A stretch of 64,000 nucleotides of DNA from Pelagicoccus mobilis. GTDB taxonomy: Bacteria; Verrucomicrobiota; Verrucomicrobiia; Opitutales; Opitutaceae. Location: the NCBI RefSeq assembly GCF_016595505.1, contig NZ_JAENIL010000009.1, positions 1-64,000 on the forward strand, written 5' to 3'. A model generated the notes under the pieces. That model did not search any database, was not told the DNA's origin, and was given only the letters and a program-made list of their open reading frames with translations. The translations under genes and the position numbers were made by a program. Of the stretch, positions 17,609 to 27,900 are shown in pieces (the stretch's first letter is position 1; every line of letters begins with the position of its first letter).

Positions 17609-20265
17609 AAAAGCTCGGCCTGGAAATGATACCGCCCAGCGGACATATCGAACGATACTCTCCCCTTGTCCACCCTGAGGTCCGTCACCGCCTCATGGAT
17701 TGAGAGTGGAGCCCCTTTTTCTGACACAGCTTCGCAGGACTTCACTGGCAACGTAATGCTACAAGTAGTATTTGCGGGGATCTCAACTTCGATCTCGAAG
17801 CGATCTCCACTCTGCTTCCAAGACGACACGATCTTTCCATACGGCGTCTCCAGCGACGCAGACGCATAGCTCAAGCCCCCTCCCAGTTCCGGAGCAATGA
17901 AGAACCGCTTCCAGCCCGGATACTTGGGGTCGAGGCGAATTCCTGCTACCGTCTGGTAAAACCACTCCACCACCGCTCCATAGGCATAGTGGTTAAAAGA
18001 GTTCATCCCTTTCGGGTGAAAGCCTTCTTCAGGCGTCCAGCTGTCCCAGCGCTCCCAGATCGTAGTCGCTCCGTTCTTAACGCTGTACAGCCAGCCTGGA
18101 TACGTTTCTTGCAGTACGACTTTATAAGCCAAATCCGTGTGACCGACCGAACTCAAAACCGGATTGATCAGCGGCGTGCCAATAAATCCAGTGGCGAGGT
18201 GGTCATCTTTGATCTCGATCGCTCTGACCAAGTGCTCTACCATCGCAGCACGCTTTTCCTCCTGCACCAAGTCAAAGCCGAGAGCTAGCAGGTAAGCAGT
18301 TTGCTCGTCACTCTCGATTTTACCGTCAGCTGAAATGTACTCGCGTTGGAAGGCAGTCTTTACTTCGGCGAGTAACACGCTGTACTCCGCCGCTCTCTCG
18401 AATTCACCCAACTCCTCCGCCATCCAAATGGCAATCTGCGTTGAATACGCATAATAGGCGGTCGCGATCATTCGGTACGGCGTAGGGGCTTCGAGCTGCG
18501 GGTACCACGGGGCCAGCCAATCCCCCCAGCCTTCTTTGCTGATTCGGATCCCGTCCGGTGCCGACTCACGCATCAGATCCACCCATTCGCAAACGACTGG
18601 AAAATTCTCCTCTAGTATCGCCCGATCTCCGCTGTGCAACCAAGCAGTCCAGGGAACCACCGCTCCACCGTCCGCCCAACCAGCAGAGCCACGGGCGAAT
18701 CCAGTGTAAGGAGCGACACTGCCAAAACCGCCCTCCGGACCGGGCTCGAAACTATCTCTCACCGCCGCAAGCCATTGACGGTAGAAGTTGCTGGCATCCA
18801 TGTTGTAGAGTGCGGTGTTGCAAAACACTTGAGCGTCCCCGGTCCAGCCCAGCCGTTCGTCGCGCTGCGGGCAATCTGTGGGCAGCTCCAGGAAATTCCC
18901 TTTCTGCCCCCAGAGCGTATTTGAATACAGCTGATTGAGAAGCGGGTTCGAACACTCAAAACGTCCCATCCGCTTCAAATCCGTATGCACCACCACCCCG
19001 GTAATTGCATCTGCAAACGGCTCTTTAACTCCCGTCAGCTCAACATAGCGAAATCCAAAATAGGTGAAACAGGGCTCCCAGATCTCCACTTCACTACCTC
19101 CCTTGGCAATGTAGCGAGCGGTTGCTTTGGCAGTTCTTAGGTTGGCCGTATGGATCGACCCATCCTTTTCCAACATCTCGGCGAAGCGAAGCGTGATATC
19201 ATCACCAGCCTCGGCCTCCACTCTCAGACGCACCCAGCCAACCATGTTTTGGCCAAGGTCGTAAATGAAAGCACCTGAAGCATTCCGAGCACAGCCCATT
19301 GGCTTCAGCTCCTCAATCCGCCGCACAGGCTCAGATAAGCGGGCATCGATCGAAACATCTGGAGTCTCCTCAACCTTAACGGCCTTCCAAGCATCATCCA
19401 GCGCTCTTGGACGCGACCAATTCAGATCTTCAAGCCGAGCATCGTGGGTCTCACCAAAATAGATCCCGTGCTCCACGATCGGACCCGTCTTCCATTTCCA
19501 ATTTTCCCCCGTCGCCACTCTCTGGATACTTCCATCTTCAAAAGACAGCTCGATCCAAGCAGACAGTTTGGGCGTAGACCCATACTGATGATCCAAAAAC
19601 AAAGTACCACTGTACCAGCCATCTCCGAGCATCAGACCGAGTGTGTTCACCCCTTCCTGCAGCGCATCCGTCACATCATAAGACACATAAAAAACACGCT
19701 TCCGATAGTCTGGCCAACCGGGAGCAAAACAGTCTTCACTAATGCATTCGCCGTTAATCCACGGTTTTACGATCCCAAACGCTGAGAAATACAAAACCGC
19801 TCGAATGCATTTTTGCGGAATTGAAAAATCAGTTCGGAAATAGCGAGCTGGAGGGGCCTCCCCCACTTCAACCACCCGTCCATCACTAATCCAATCCGCT
19901 GGCCATTCGCCGCCCATCAAGCCAGTCTGCAAGCTGGAGAATTCGCTCCAACGAGAGGCACGCCCTCTTTCATCCCAGACGCGCACTTGCCAAACATAGG
20001 AAGTCCGGGCTGCCAGCCTTAAACCACTAGCAATCACCCACTGCGACTCGGCAGACTCAAGAACCCCTGAGTCCCATAACACCTCCTCCGCCCCAGGGAA
20101 GCTCTTCAGCCGGAGCCGATACGCACTTTGCTTTGCTCCCCTACGCCCCGACTCAATCTTCCACGAGAAGCGCGGGCATGGAGTTTCCACTAAATTCGGA
20201 TTTTCAGCACCTTCGCAACGAAGACCGACAACACGATCGGGAGTAGAGGTATCAACATTCAGCAT
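17590..20265 (-). CDS. GH78 alpha-L-rhamnosidase, cytoplasmic
   Basis: Inverting alpha-L-rhamnosidase of 891 residues without signal peptide (MLNVDTSTPDRVVGLRCEGAENP), so cytoplasmic. Domains: Fn3-like ~10-115; jelly-roll N domain ~125-290 (PWINGECISEDCFAPGWPDYRKRVFY); beta domain ~310-430 (YDLGQNMVGWVRLRVEAEAGD); (alpha/alpha)6 catalytic domain ~435-790 with the textbook CPQRDERLGWTGDAQVF motif, general acid Glu470; and a C-terminal beta-sandwich. Its last five residues come from an intergenic repeat. It is followed 126 nt later by GH3 on the same strand and is divergent from a sulfatase that also lacks a signal peptide, suggesting a cytoplasmic rhamnose-plus-sulfate processing pair. It is closely related to the GH78 at 43.7 kb. 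Confidence 0.96.
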   Translation of the reverse strand: MLNVDTSTPDRVVGLRCEGAENPNLVETPCPRFSWKIESGRRGAKQSAYRLRLKSFPGAEEVLWDSGVLESAESQWVIASGLRLAARTSYVWQVRVWDERGRASRWSEFSSLQTGLMGGEWPADWISDGRVVEVGEAPPARYFRTDFSIPQKCIRAVLYFSAFGIVKPWINGECISEDCFAPGWPDYRKRVFYVSYDVTDALQEGVNTLGLMLGDGWYSGTLFLDHQYGSTPKLSAWIELSFEDGSIQRVATGENWKWKTGPIVEHGIYFGETHDARLEDLNWSRPRALDDAWKAVKVEETPDVSIDARLSEPVRRIEELKPMGCARNASGAFIYDLGQNMVGWVRLRVEAEAGDDITLRFAEMLEKDGSIHTANLRTAKATARYIAKGGSEVEIWEPCFTYFGFRYVELTGVKEPFADAITGVVVHTDLKRMGRFECSNPLLNQLYSNTLWGQKGNFLELPTDCPQRDERLGWTGDAQVFCNTALYNMDASNFYRQWLAAVRDSFEPGPEGGFGSVAPYTGFARGSAGWADGGAVVPWTAWLHSGDRAILEENFPVVCEWVDLMRESAPDGIRISKEGWGDWLAPWYPQLEAPTPYRMIATAYYAYSTQIAIWMAEELGEFERAAEYSVLLAEVKTAFQREYISADGKIESDEQTAYLLALGFDLVQEEKRAAMVEHLVRAIEIKDDHLATGFIGTPLINPVLSSVGHTDLAYKVVLQETYPGWLYSVKNGATTIWERWDSWTPEEGFHPKGMNSFNHYAYGAVVEWFYQTVAGIRLDPKYPGWKRFFIAPELGGGLSYASASLETPYGKIVSSWKQSGDRFEIEVEIPANTTCSITLPVKSCEAVSEKGAPLSIHEAVTDLRVDKGRVSFDMSAGRYHFQAELLTANVR

Positions 20266-20325
20266 CTGAGACCAAACAGTGTAGCTTAGACTCCCTATAT
20301 AGACAATGGACGCACATCGCTTCTC

Positions 20326-20341
20326 TTGTCCTTTTGCATTC
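20326..20341 (-). promoter_or_regulatory. Recurrent promoter-region word shared with 15172-15187
   Basis: TTGTCCTTTTGCATTC differs at one position from the word upstream of the first TonB receptor gene. It lies about 65 bp upstream of the cytoplasmic GH78 start, in the 236-bp divergent region shared with the plus-strand sulfatase. Only one half of the TTTG-NNNN-CAAA palindrome is kept here. Confidence 0.25.
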
Positions 20342-20501
20342 TTGGACGGTTAAGTTCCAAATCCTCCAATTTACGTAAAAGGACAAAAGATACCCCAAAC
20401 CTAAGTTCGTCCCACGAGACCTGCCTAACGTATTTCTCTATCCCGCCCAAATCCGAAGGAAGCGACTGACGCATGTCGCTAACCGGAAACACATTTTCAA
20501 A

Positions 20502-22076
20502 ATGTCAGATTCAAAACCCAACATTCTCTTCATTTTTACAGACCAATTGCGAGCAGACTGCATCGCAGCACTCGGCAATAGTCAGATCAAAACCCCTAAC
20601 CTAGACCGCTTGGTTCGCGAGGGTACAACCTTCACCCATTGCTACACGCCAAGTCCTGTGTGCGTCCCGGCTCGCCACGCGCTCACCTCAGGAGTCCCCC
20701 CTCACCAAACAGGCTGCGTCGACAATGTTTACATCGAGTGCGACCGCCCAAGCTTCATGGACGGTCTCAACGACTTAGGCTACCAAACTCACGGGATCGG
20801 CAAAATGCACTTCAACAAGTGCAAGGGGGACTGGGGCTTCCAATCCCGCGAATACTCCGAAGAGCTAGTAGGAGATTCACCGCGAGACGACTACCGCGAC
20901 TTCCTCGAAGAGAACGGGTACGGCCACGTTCAAGATCCACATGGATTCCGGAGCGAGTACTACTACCTGCCCCAGCCCTCACAGCTCCCCGACAAGCTTC
21001 ACAACAATGCTTGGGTCGCAGACCGCTCCATAGAGTTCCTGAAGAACAGGGATAAGGACAAACCATTCTTCCTCTGGAGCAGCTGGATCAAACCACACCC
21101 ACCCTTCGAAAGCCCATTTCCTTGGTCTCGCCTCTACCGCATGCACGAGATGGACTTCCCGTACTTGCCAGAAAACTACGAGGACCAGCGAAACTTCTGG
21201 AGCAAGGTACAATGCCGCTACAAGTACATGGACTCCGGTGACTCACGAAACCTCACCCGCATGATCAGAGCGGCGTACTACAGTGTCGTATCACACCTCG
21301 ACCATCACATCGGAAGACTTCTCGACGCCCTCGGTCCCGAGATCGACAACACTCTCATCGTCTTCTCCGCAGACCACGGCGAGATGCTAGGCGATTTTGG
21401 CTGCTACGGGAAACGCTCGATGCTGGATGCCTCCGCCAAGATCCCGATGCTTGTTCGTCTCCCCGGCACCTTCAAAGCCGGAGCACAGGCCAGCCAAGCC
21501 TCCACGCTACTTGACCTCTACCCGACCTTCCTGGAAATCGCTGGAGGCAAAGCACCTGCGGAGCTCGAAGGAGTAAGCCTTCAGACACTACAAGACCAAC
21601 ATCCGAGCGAGCGCTTCGTCCACAGCCAATTCTCCCAAAACCAGCTAGGCCTCTACATGACTGCCAACAAGGATTGGAAGTACATCTTCAGCGCCGCAGA
21701 CGACAAGGAGTGGCTCTACAAGGATGGCTGCGAAAGCGTGAACCTCGCTGGAGACGCCGAGTACGCAGACGTATTGAAGAGCGTAAGACAAATCGCAATC
21801 GATCGCTTCAAAAACGACGGCTACGAGCAGGCAATAGAAAGTGATGATTGGGCCCACTTCCCCAAAGCAGAGTTCCCAACAGAAGCGGATAACGGCTTAC
21901 TCTTTCAAGACCCGCCGACCCTGCAAAGCGCCCTCGACGATCTCGGTCCTGGCTACACGCGTCCCGAAATCGACAAGACGCGCGATGAGTTCAGCTTACT
22001 CCGTCGCCTAGCCCAACGCTCGATGCTCACCATCGATCAAGTACGCGAGGCAGAACTGGCCGAGCAAAAGATCTAA
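20502..22076 (+). CDS. S1-type sulfatase without signal peptide
   Basis: Formylglycine sulfatase of 524 residues. The N-terminus (MSDSKPNILFIFTDQLRADC) starts directly in the first beta-strand with no signal peptide, implying cytoplasmic action. The modified-Cys motif is C54-V-P-A-R58, followed by HALTSGVPPHQTG; the metal site includes D14, and SADHG occurs near residue 290. It is divergent from a cytoplasmic GH78 and ends 54 bp before a strong bidirectional terminator. A cytoplasmic sulfatase implies that sulfated oligosaccharides are imported before desulfation. The CxPAR variant is a normal alternative to CxPSR. A missed upstream start encoding a signal seems unlikely: the preceding sequence is the divergent promoter region. 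Confidence 0.95.
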   Translation: MSDSKPNILFIFTDQLRADCIAALGNSQIKTPNLDRLVREGTTFTHCYTPSPVCVPARHALTSGVPPHQTGCVDNVYIECDRPSFMDGLNDLGYQTHGIGKMHFNKCKGDWGFQSREYSEELVGDSPRDDYRDFLEENGYGHVQDPHGFRSEYYYLPQPSQLPDKLHNNAWVADRSIEFLKNRDKDKPFFLWSSWIKPHPPFESPFPWSRLYRMHEMDFPYLPENYEDQRNFWSKVQCRYKYMDSGDSRNLTRMIRAAYYSVVSHLDHHIGRLLDALGPEIDNTLIVFSADHGEMLGDFGCYGKRSMLDASAKIPMLVRLPGTFKAGAQASQASTLLDLYPTFLEIAGGKAPAELEGVSLQTLQDQHPSERFVHSQFSQNQLGLYMTANKDWKYIFSAADDKEWLYKDGCESVNLAGDAEYADVLKSVRQIAIDRFKNDGYEQAIESDDWAHFPKAEFPTEADNGLLFQDPPTLQSALDDLGPGYTRPEIDKTRDEFSLLRRLAQRSMLTIDQVREAELAEQKI

Positions 22077-22130
22077 GGCGAAACAATTTCGACGGCGAAA
22101 ACCGCCCGTCAGTTACAGGACTCAAAACGA

Positions 22131-22162
22131 AAACGCGAAGACGAAAGTCTTCGCGTTTTTCC
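22131..22162. terminator. Rho-independent terminator, 11-bp stem with GAAA loop
   Basis: AACGCGAAGAC, GAAA tetraloop, GTCTTCGCGTT, then a run of T. On the minus strand the hairpin is followed by A-rich upstream bases (T-run read in reverse), so it can act in both directions between the convergent sulfatase and DUF5060-type genes. Confidence 0.9.
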
Positions 22163-22167
22163 ATTGG

Positions 22168-22232
22168 GTAGCGGCCGCTGTCCCTAGCGGCCACAGCATC
22201 CACCAATGCCCGTTAGGGACAACGGGTTCTAC
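22168..22232. repeat. BIME of REP class C; provides a stop codon
   Basis: Plus unit: GTAG, C, stem GGCCGCT, loop GTCCCT, stem AGCGGCC (22168-22192). Minus unit: GTAG, AA, stem CCCGTT, loop GTCCCT, stem AACGGG (22232-22209). Both keep the GTAG foot and the identical loop while the stems differ but stay paired. The GTAG of the minus unit contains the TAG stop codon of the DUF5060-type gene (22229-22231). Confidence 0.85.
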
Positions 22233-24076
22233 CTCACAACCTCTCCTGTTTCCACCCGATCCAAAATCACCAACCAATCCTGATGGCGGTCGAACGGTGG
22301 CAAGCCCAGCCGCGACACGTAGGTCGTATCCACAACGATCTCACTCAAGCTCACAACACGACGCTTTGGATAACGCTCCTGCCACTCTTCTCCCGTGTAA
22401 GGCCCTTCACCCGTACGCGGATTGAACCAACGCACCTCATAGCGACCTCGATACTCGCGCAGATCAATCGTCGCATCCTGCCACTTTTCGAAATAGACAG
22501 CATAGGTATCACCTTCCGCTGCCAAGCAATACGCCGGAGCAGCTGGAGCGTTGATCAATTCATTATCCGGATGCATTTCACCGAGCGGCAAATTTCCAAA
22601 GACTTCAATGGAATAACGTGCGATATCCCAGAAGCGATCCCGCGTGCGCCAGTCTTGGCAAGTCAGGTCGCTATGCGGTTGCTCGTATCCAAAATACCAT
22701 TCAACTCCGGATCCACCGGCCATCAGACTCGGGTAGAGCGCGATCCGACGCAGTACACCTTGGTTGTTAGGTTGCTGGGCATCTGGCTCAACGCCCTGCC
22801 ACGCCATCCCGACTTCATCGATAAAGACCGGCCACTCACGCCCCGCAGCACGTGAGCGTTCAATCCATTTAACGGTCTGGGCGTAAACAACATCGTAGTC
22901 ATCACGCGTCTGTACGCTCAACACTTCGAAAGTCGGATGACCCAGCATCGGACGGTAAAGTACATTCCATCCGTAGGGCACGGTATGCAGAGCCTTGGGG
23001 TGGTCATAAGGATCATTTGCCGCAAAGTAGTCGCAGAAGGATTTCACCTGTTCTGGCGTATTCGTATTTTCCTCACCAAGATTCCAAACGATAGCTGGGT
23101 TGTGGGCAAACCGGGCAATCAACTCGCGATAATACATTTTCCGCTCAGGACCAAGCTCCCCACCGTCGAGCAACTGATCATTCTCGCGCTCCTGCGTCAC
23201 CACGTTGAGAACGACTCCTTTGCGAGTCATGTGCTCAAACACAATTTCCCATTGATCCAGCTTGCTGCAATCGAAGCGAAAGCGTTCGTCATAGTCCGTA
23301 TACGGCCATACGTCCTGTCCATCTCCGATGATATTCTTGGTCAGGAAATAGATAACATTCATCCCCTTTGAAGAAAGGTAGTTCACCGCACCGATTATCC
23401 CCTTACCCTTTCCTCCACGCCAAGTCGGATCCCCTTCTTGCCAATCCCGCACATGCGGAGCCCAATCCTTCAAAAACGCCTTCTTGGGGTTGTACGAATA
23501 AGTGGAGTCGAAGTCCTCGAAAGCGAGAAAGTTCTCCGGACTGTCGGGCCCAGCCTTCAAGAAAGCCTCTCCCGTTCCCGCAAAGCGTAAGTAACGGTCC
23601 CCGACATAGTCCAGCCGCCCTTTCCCTCTGAAATCTGGCCCCTCCTTGTTGGTCTCACCAATTACAAGGCGTCCGGTGCTCCCATCGAAGGAATGCGCTT
23701 TTCCGGCCTCCGGGTCGTCAGATATCGCGACCGACTCACCTGTTCGGAAAGAGGCTTCGTAGGTCCACTCACCGCTTTCATCCGGCGAGAAATAGACGCG
23801 CCACTTGTTACCCTCAGTTGCTCCGCTCTCTCCCGCATTTCCATCCGCAGCGTAAAAGCCCGGCACGCGCATCAGGCGATCACCCTTACGAAACGTGACG
23901 ACTAACCTGTAGTTAAGGAACGGATTCACCTCCGCATCCTCCGAGGACTCGGGGCCGTCAAAAGTAAGAGTGACGCGATGCCACTTGAGCAATTCACCTT
24001 CAACTTTCGGAGAGGCAGACAAAGTTGCTACAGCAGCAGCGACAGAGAGAAAGAACAGGGCTTTGAGGGGATTCAT
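22229..24076 (-). CDS. Secreted DUF5060/DUF4038-type glycoside hydrolase
   Basis: Predicted clan GH-A TIM-barrel glycosidase. The ATG at 24076 begins a signal peptide (NPLKALFFLSVAAAVATLSASP) and is chosen over the frame start at 24169. After an N-terminal DUF5060-type beta-sandwich (KWHRVTLTFDGPE...NPFLNYRLVVTF) comes the barrel. Likely catalytic glutamates are in AIVWNLGEENTN (acid/base) and WPVFIDEVGMAW (nucleophile). A C-terminal domain like the 'putative collagen-binding domain' follows (DTYAVYFEKWQDATIDLREYRGRYEVRWFNPRTGEG). Such enzymes attack varied plant and algal glycans and the specificity is unknown. It stands alone on the minus strand between convergent sulfatase and divergent TonB receptor genes. 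Its stop codon is formed by a REP element. Confidence 0.82.
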   Translation of the reverse strand: MNPLKALFFLSVAAAVATLSASPKVEGELLKWHRVTLTFDGPESSEDAEVNPFLNYRLVVTFRKGDRLMRVPGFYAADGNAGESGATEGNKWRVYFSPDESGEWTYEASFRTGESVAISDDPEAGKAHSFDGSTGRLVIGETNKEGPDFRGKGRLDYVGDRYLRFAGTGEAFLKAGPDSPENFLAFEDFDSTYSYNPKKAFLKDWAPHVRDWQEGDPTWRGGKGKGIIGAVNYLSSKGMNVIYFLTKNIIGDGQDVWPYTDYDERFRFDCSKLDQWEIVFEHMTRKGVVLNVVTQERENDQLLDGGELGPERKMYYRELIARFAHNPAIVWNLGEENTNTPEQVKSFCDYFAANDPYDHPKALHTVPYGWNVLYRPMLGHPTFEVLSVQTRDDYDVVYAQTVKWIERSRAAGREWPVFIDEVGMAWQGVEPDAQQPNNQGVLRRIALYPSLMAGGSGVEWYFGYEQPHSDLTCQDWRTRDRFWDIARYSIEVFGNLPLGEMHPDNELINAPAAPAYCLAAEGDTYAVYFEKWQDATIDLREYRGRYEVRWFNPRTGEGPYTGEEWQERYPKRRVVSLSEIVVDTTYVSRLGLPPFDRHQDWLVILDRVETGEVVR

Positions 24077-24392
24077 GACGAGGTAGCGCTTTGACAAGCG
24101 AAGAACAAGTCGGGTCGACTTAATGGGGAACAGTCGTGTGAGCCATCTCACACTAACAAGATAAAACAAGCGCTTCTGCCGCCCGCCAAGGATTTAGAAA
24201 TCAATACACATTTGCATGTCCTTAGATTCACCGAAACCCAGCCCCACCGGCGCCGGCAGATCGGAAATACGGCTGATCTCCAAGAGTTCGAACGACCGCC
24301 CTATTTCGATCGATTTATTCCCATCAGAAAAATCGATAGCTAGCATTAGAATACGGCATCCGAATGTCTCCGCTTTCGAAGTTTCTCTGCTC

Positions 24393-24417
24393 AATTGAAA
24401 ATTATTAATAATCAATT
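24393..24417. promoter_or_regulatory. AT-rich dyad around ATTATTAATAAT
   Basis: A perfect 12-bp palindrome (24401-24412) is nested between AATTG and CAATT arms in the divergent region. It could be a regulator site or a DNA-bending element. No experimental or comparative support is available. Confidence 0.25.
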
Positions 24418-24886
24418 CATAAGCAGTACTTCTTCGAATGCAAAAACACAAATCCATCTTCAAAAATTGAGGACAAGAGGTCATCGCCCCATTTGCTTTC
24501 CAATTTTGCCCCAACGAGAAGCTAAAACAAAGTAAACTCCCCGTCTCTCTACTATGAGGACTTCACAACCATCTTTGGGCAGTTTTTATCTTTGGAGAAA
24601 ATTCTCACTTAAAGAACAAACCATCAATCCTCTCATTCTCGATGAGAAAACGCAAAAACACCTCTACGACACCAAACTTCATATGAATCGATTACCAAAC
24701 CGTTGTCTGTTCACCTCAATTTTTTGTTCATACGAACAACCGAAGTTCGCAGCGACTATTGTTGAACATTCTCCGGCCAAAAACTCGATTACCCCCCAGA
24801 ACTCCATCCCCCTCCCCAATCACCTACCAACTGCCGCGTAGCCGATTGGTTTGAGCAACTGCAGTTCTTCTGGGTATCCCGAACCG

Positions 24887-24895
24887 AATACAAAC
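24887..24895 (+). promoter_or_regulatory. AATACAAAC half-site before TonB receptor
   Basis: Same right half (AATA-CAAAC) as the palindrome at 11534-11549, 13 nt before the ATG of the second TonB receptor. Its left half is not conserved. It supports, weakly, co-regulation of the transport genes. Confidence 0.25.
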
Positions 24896-24908
24896 TGCTT
24901 CAAAAATT

Positions 24909-27900
24909 ATGAACAAGATCCCAACACGTAGCTTAGTAGCGCTCTCGCTAGCGGCTACATCCCCTTGGGCTTACATGTCTGCCCAAAGCAATGAGCTAGC
25001 CGAAGACGACGAAATCTTCGAGCTCTCTCCATTTACCGTCACAAGTGAAGGAGATGACGGTTATCGCGCGACCTCCACTACTGCAGGTAGTCGCTTAAAT
25101 ACACAGCTCAAGGACGTCGCGGCCTCTGTCACTGTTCTAACGGACGCCTTCATGGACGACCTTGGCGCAGACGACCTCGATACCGCTCTTTCCATGGTGG
25201 CAGGTGTCGAAACCGACCTTACCACAGAAACTCAGGCAGTTAGCTCTCCAGGCGGCGGCGGATACATCGGTGGCGACTTCGACGACCCGAATGCACGCGA
25301 AAGCTCCGTTCGCGTTCGTGGCCTCGGCCGCGCGACCCAATCCGCGAACTACCTTAAAGTACGCGGCCCAATGGATCGCTACAATATGGAGCGTACCGAA
25401 TTTCTCCGTGGACCAAACTCGCTTCTCTTCGGACTCGGCCTGCCAGGTGGCGTCGTGAACTACACGACCAAAAAGGCCCATCTCAGCCGCGAGATCAACA
25501 AGGTCGACTTCTCGGTCGACAACTTCGGCTCTCGCCGCGTTCAAGTGGACTTCAACCGCGCCCTCATCGAAGACAAGCTAGCGGTCCGCTTCGCAGGTGC
25601 CGTAAGCGACCAACGCTACATGTCCGAGAGCGCCGAGAATCTAGACCGCAAGGCGTATGTGACTTTCAAGTACAAGCCATTCGAGAAAACAACGATCGAC
25701 GCTTACTTCGAAACCACCAGCGCCACTGGCCGCAAGCCAAACTACCGCCTTCCACAAGACAACGTTAGCCATTGGCTCGACGCTTGGAACAATGCTGGCG
25801 ATCAACTCGCAGCCCTGCAAGCTTCCGACCCTGACACCTATGGCAGCATGAGCCTCGACGAGTTCCGCGAGCGGAACTTCATCCACGACGCATCATGGCC
25901 ATATGATAGCAACGGAAAGCCAGTTGCCACCGGCGACTACGTTTACGACGAGCGTCTCAAGACCAATCCCGATGGAACTCCTCAAGAGTTCAATGGACAG
26001 TGGATCCGCCACATGGACGGCAGAGACCGCGCCTTCACCGGCTACTACTCTGGCGATGCGTCCTACTCAGGAGGCGACTGGTTGGTTCCTTGGAGCCCAG
26101 CAGGAGAAGGCTACACTTCCATGTACGGCACCATCACCCCTACAGGCGGCCAACCAACGAATGGCAGCGGCGGCAAGGTTCAACCACGTTCCCGTCTACG
26201 TTTCGCCCGCAGTGGCAATCCTTACGAAAACCGTGACGGATCTTCCTTCGCCGACCCGCAAGTCATGGACGAAGGCATCTTTCCCTTCATGGACGAAGAG
26301 CTCAGCACGCTTCCCGGCAACTACCGCGACGTTAAGAGCAAAAAGCTCGGTTTCAACTTCGAGCAAAAAGTCAACGAAGACCTCTACCTCTCCTTCGCGT
26401 ACTTGAAGGAAGAATACAACCAGGACCAAAACTTCGGTCCTCTCGCTCAAACACAAGCGATCTCGCTCGACGTCAACCGCTACCTTCCAGGCGCCATCCA
26501 AAACCCAGGCTTGTTCTACGGAGCCCCTTACATCAAGGACCTCAAGAACGCCGACGGCACTACGAGCGCGCTCACTGGCGGCGGCACGATTCGCCCAACA
26601 CTCGAACAAGCAGTGATCCAAGCCCAAGAGGTCATCGATCACATCAACGCAGGCGGTACACTCCGCCAAGTGAAAGCCAAGGCGGACAAGACTCCCGACG
26701 AGCTCGCTGAAATCGTAGCCAACAACATGCTCTTCCTAGAGCAGGTTGCCAACCGTGAAGAAAACCCGAACTTCCTTCGCCCATTCTTCCACGGCCGTCA
26801 CATCAGCGGACACGAAGACTTCGAAAGCGAAGCAGGCCTCATTCAGGCCAACTACGACTTAGACTTCACAGAAAAGTCCGACCGACTCGGCTTCCTCGGC
26901 AAGCACCGCCTCACTGGCTTCGCTTCCAAGTCCGAAGAGACTCGACTCTACTGGAGAGCAAGTGACGTAGCAGTCTACAACGAAGACCTAGCCAAGACGG
27001 GTCCAAACGAGCAGCACAGCGCAAACCGCTGGTATTGGCCAATCTTCTACATAGGCGATGCCGTAGCGCCTGGGGACACCTCCCTGAACATCACAGGTCT
27101 TCCATCCACTACCCGTCCACACCTCAACAATCCAGTCGGACACCACTACTTCTCTAACAAGAACACACACCGCGGCGAGTGGCTCACCTCTGAAGACGGT
27201 TTGGACATCCGCCCTGGTATCATCAACAAGACCCTCACTTTCACAGGTCTTGAGCAATCCGGCTACGGCGGTTCCCTCCAGAGCTTCTTCTGGAACAACC
27301 GCATCGTCACCACCCTCGGTTGGCGTGAGGACGAAGTGAAGAGCATCACCTACCTCCGTCCAGAGGACCCAACACCGAAGTGGGACTACGAACACGACGG
27401 CGACGAGCGCTCCGATTGGGATACCAGCCTCATCAACGAGCAATCAACCGTCGAAAACACGAAGGACCTCACCACCACCAGCGTCGTATTCCACGCCACA
27501 CCTTGGTTGCGTGCCTTCTACAACGAGTCGGAAAACTTCGACCTCACCTCCCCTTCAGTTGACGGCTTCGGTCGCAGCATCCCGAACCAAGGCGGTGAGA
27601 CAACCGAATACGGTATCGGCATGACTCTCTTCGAGAACAGGCTCGACCTGAAGTTGAACCACTTCGAAACCGCTCAAGTAAACGAGCGCATGGGACACCT
27701 CGTTTGGGACCGCTTGAAAGGTTACGAGCGCCAAGTTCTCGGCCTCCTCACGACTCTGGACAAGAAGTTCATGAATGGCGATCCAACCGAGTTCAACATC
27801 GAGGACTGGGAACGCGTGTCAGGTATCGACGACGCAGGCAACCTTCTCGTTGAGCGCAATGGATACCGCATCCCTGAGCTAGATGACGATGGCAACCAGA

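Larger units (their letters stand above)
24077..24908. other. 832-bp divergent intergenic region, DUF5060 gene / TonB receptor
   Basis: I find no convincing gene; open frames here have atypical composition and no recognisable domain. Visible items are a CCGGCGCCGG palindrome (24247-24256), an AATACACA site (24203-24210), an AT-rich dyad (24393-24417) and AATACAAAC (24887-24895) about 14 bp before the receptor start. It is probably a long regulatory or leader region for the two outward-facing genes. Confidence 0.45.

Noticed and set aside
20295-20492. 65-codon minus frame in the GH78/sulfatase divergent region
   Set aside because: The translation looks moderately protein-like, but it spans the only promoter region for two genes, has no recognisable domain and no clear ribosome-binding site. 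Worth reconsidering only if homologues are found.
24194-24841. Open frames of 95-106 codons in the long gap before the second TonB receptor
   Set aside because: Atypical composition, no domain, and they cover AT-rich dyads and operator-like sites.
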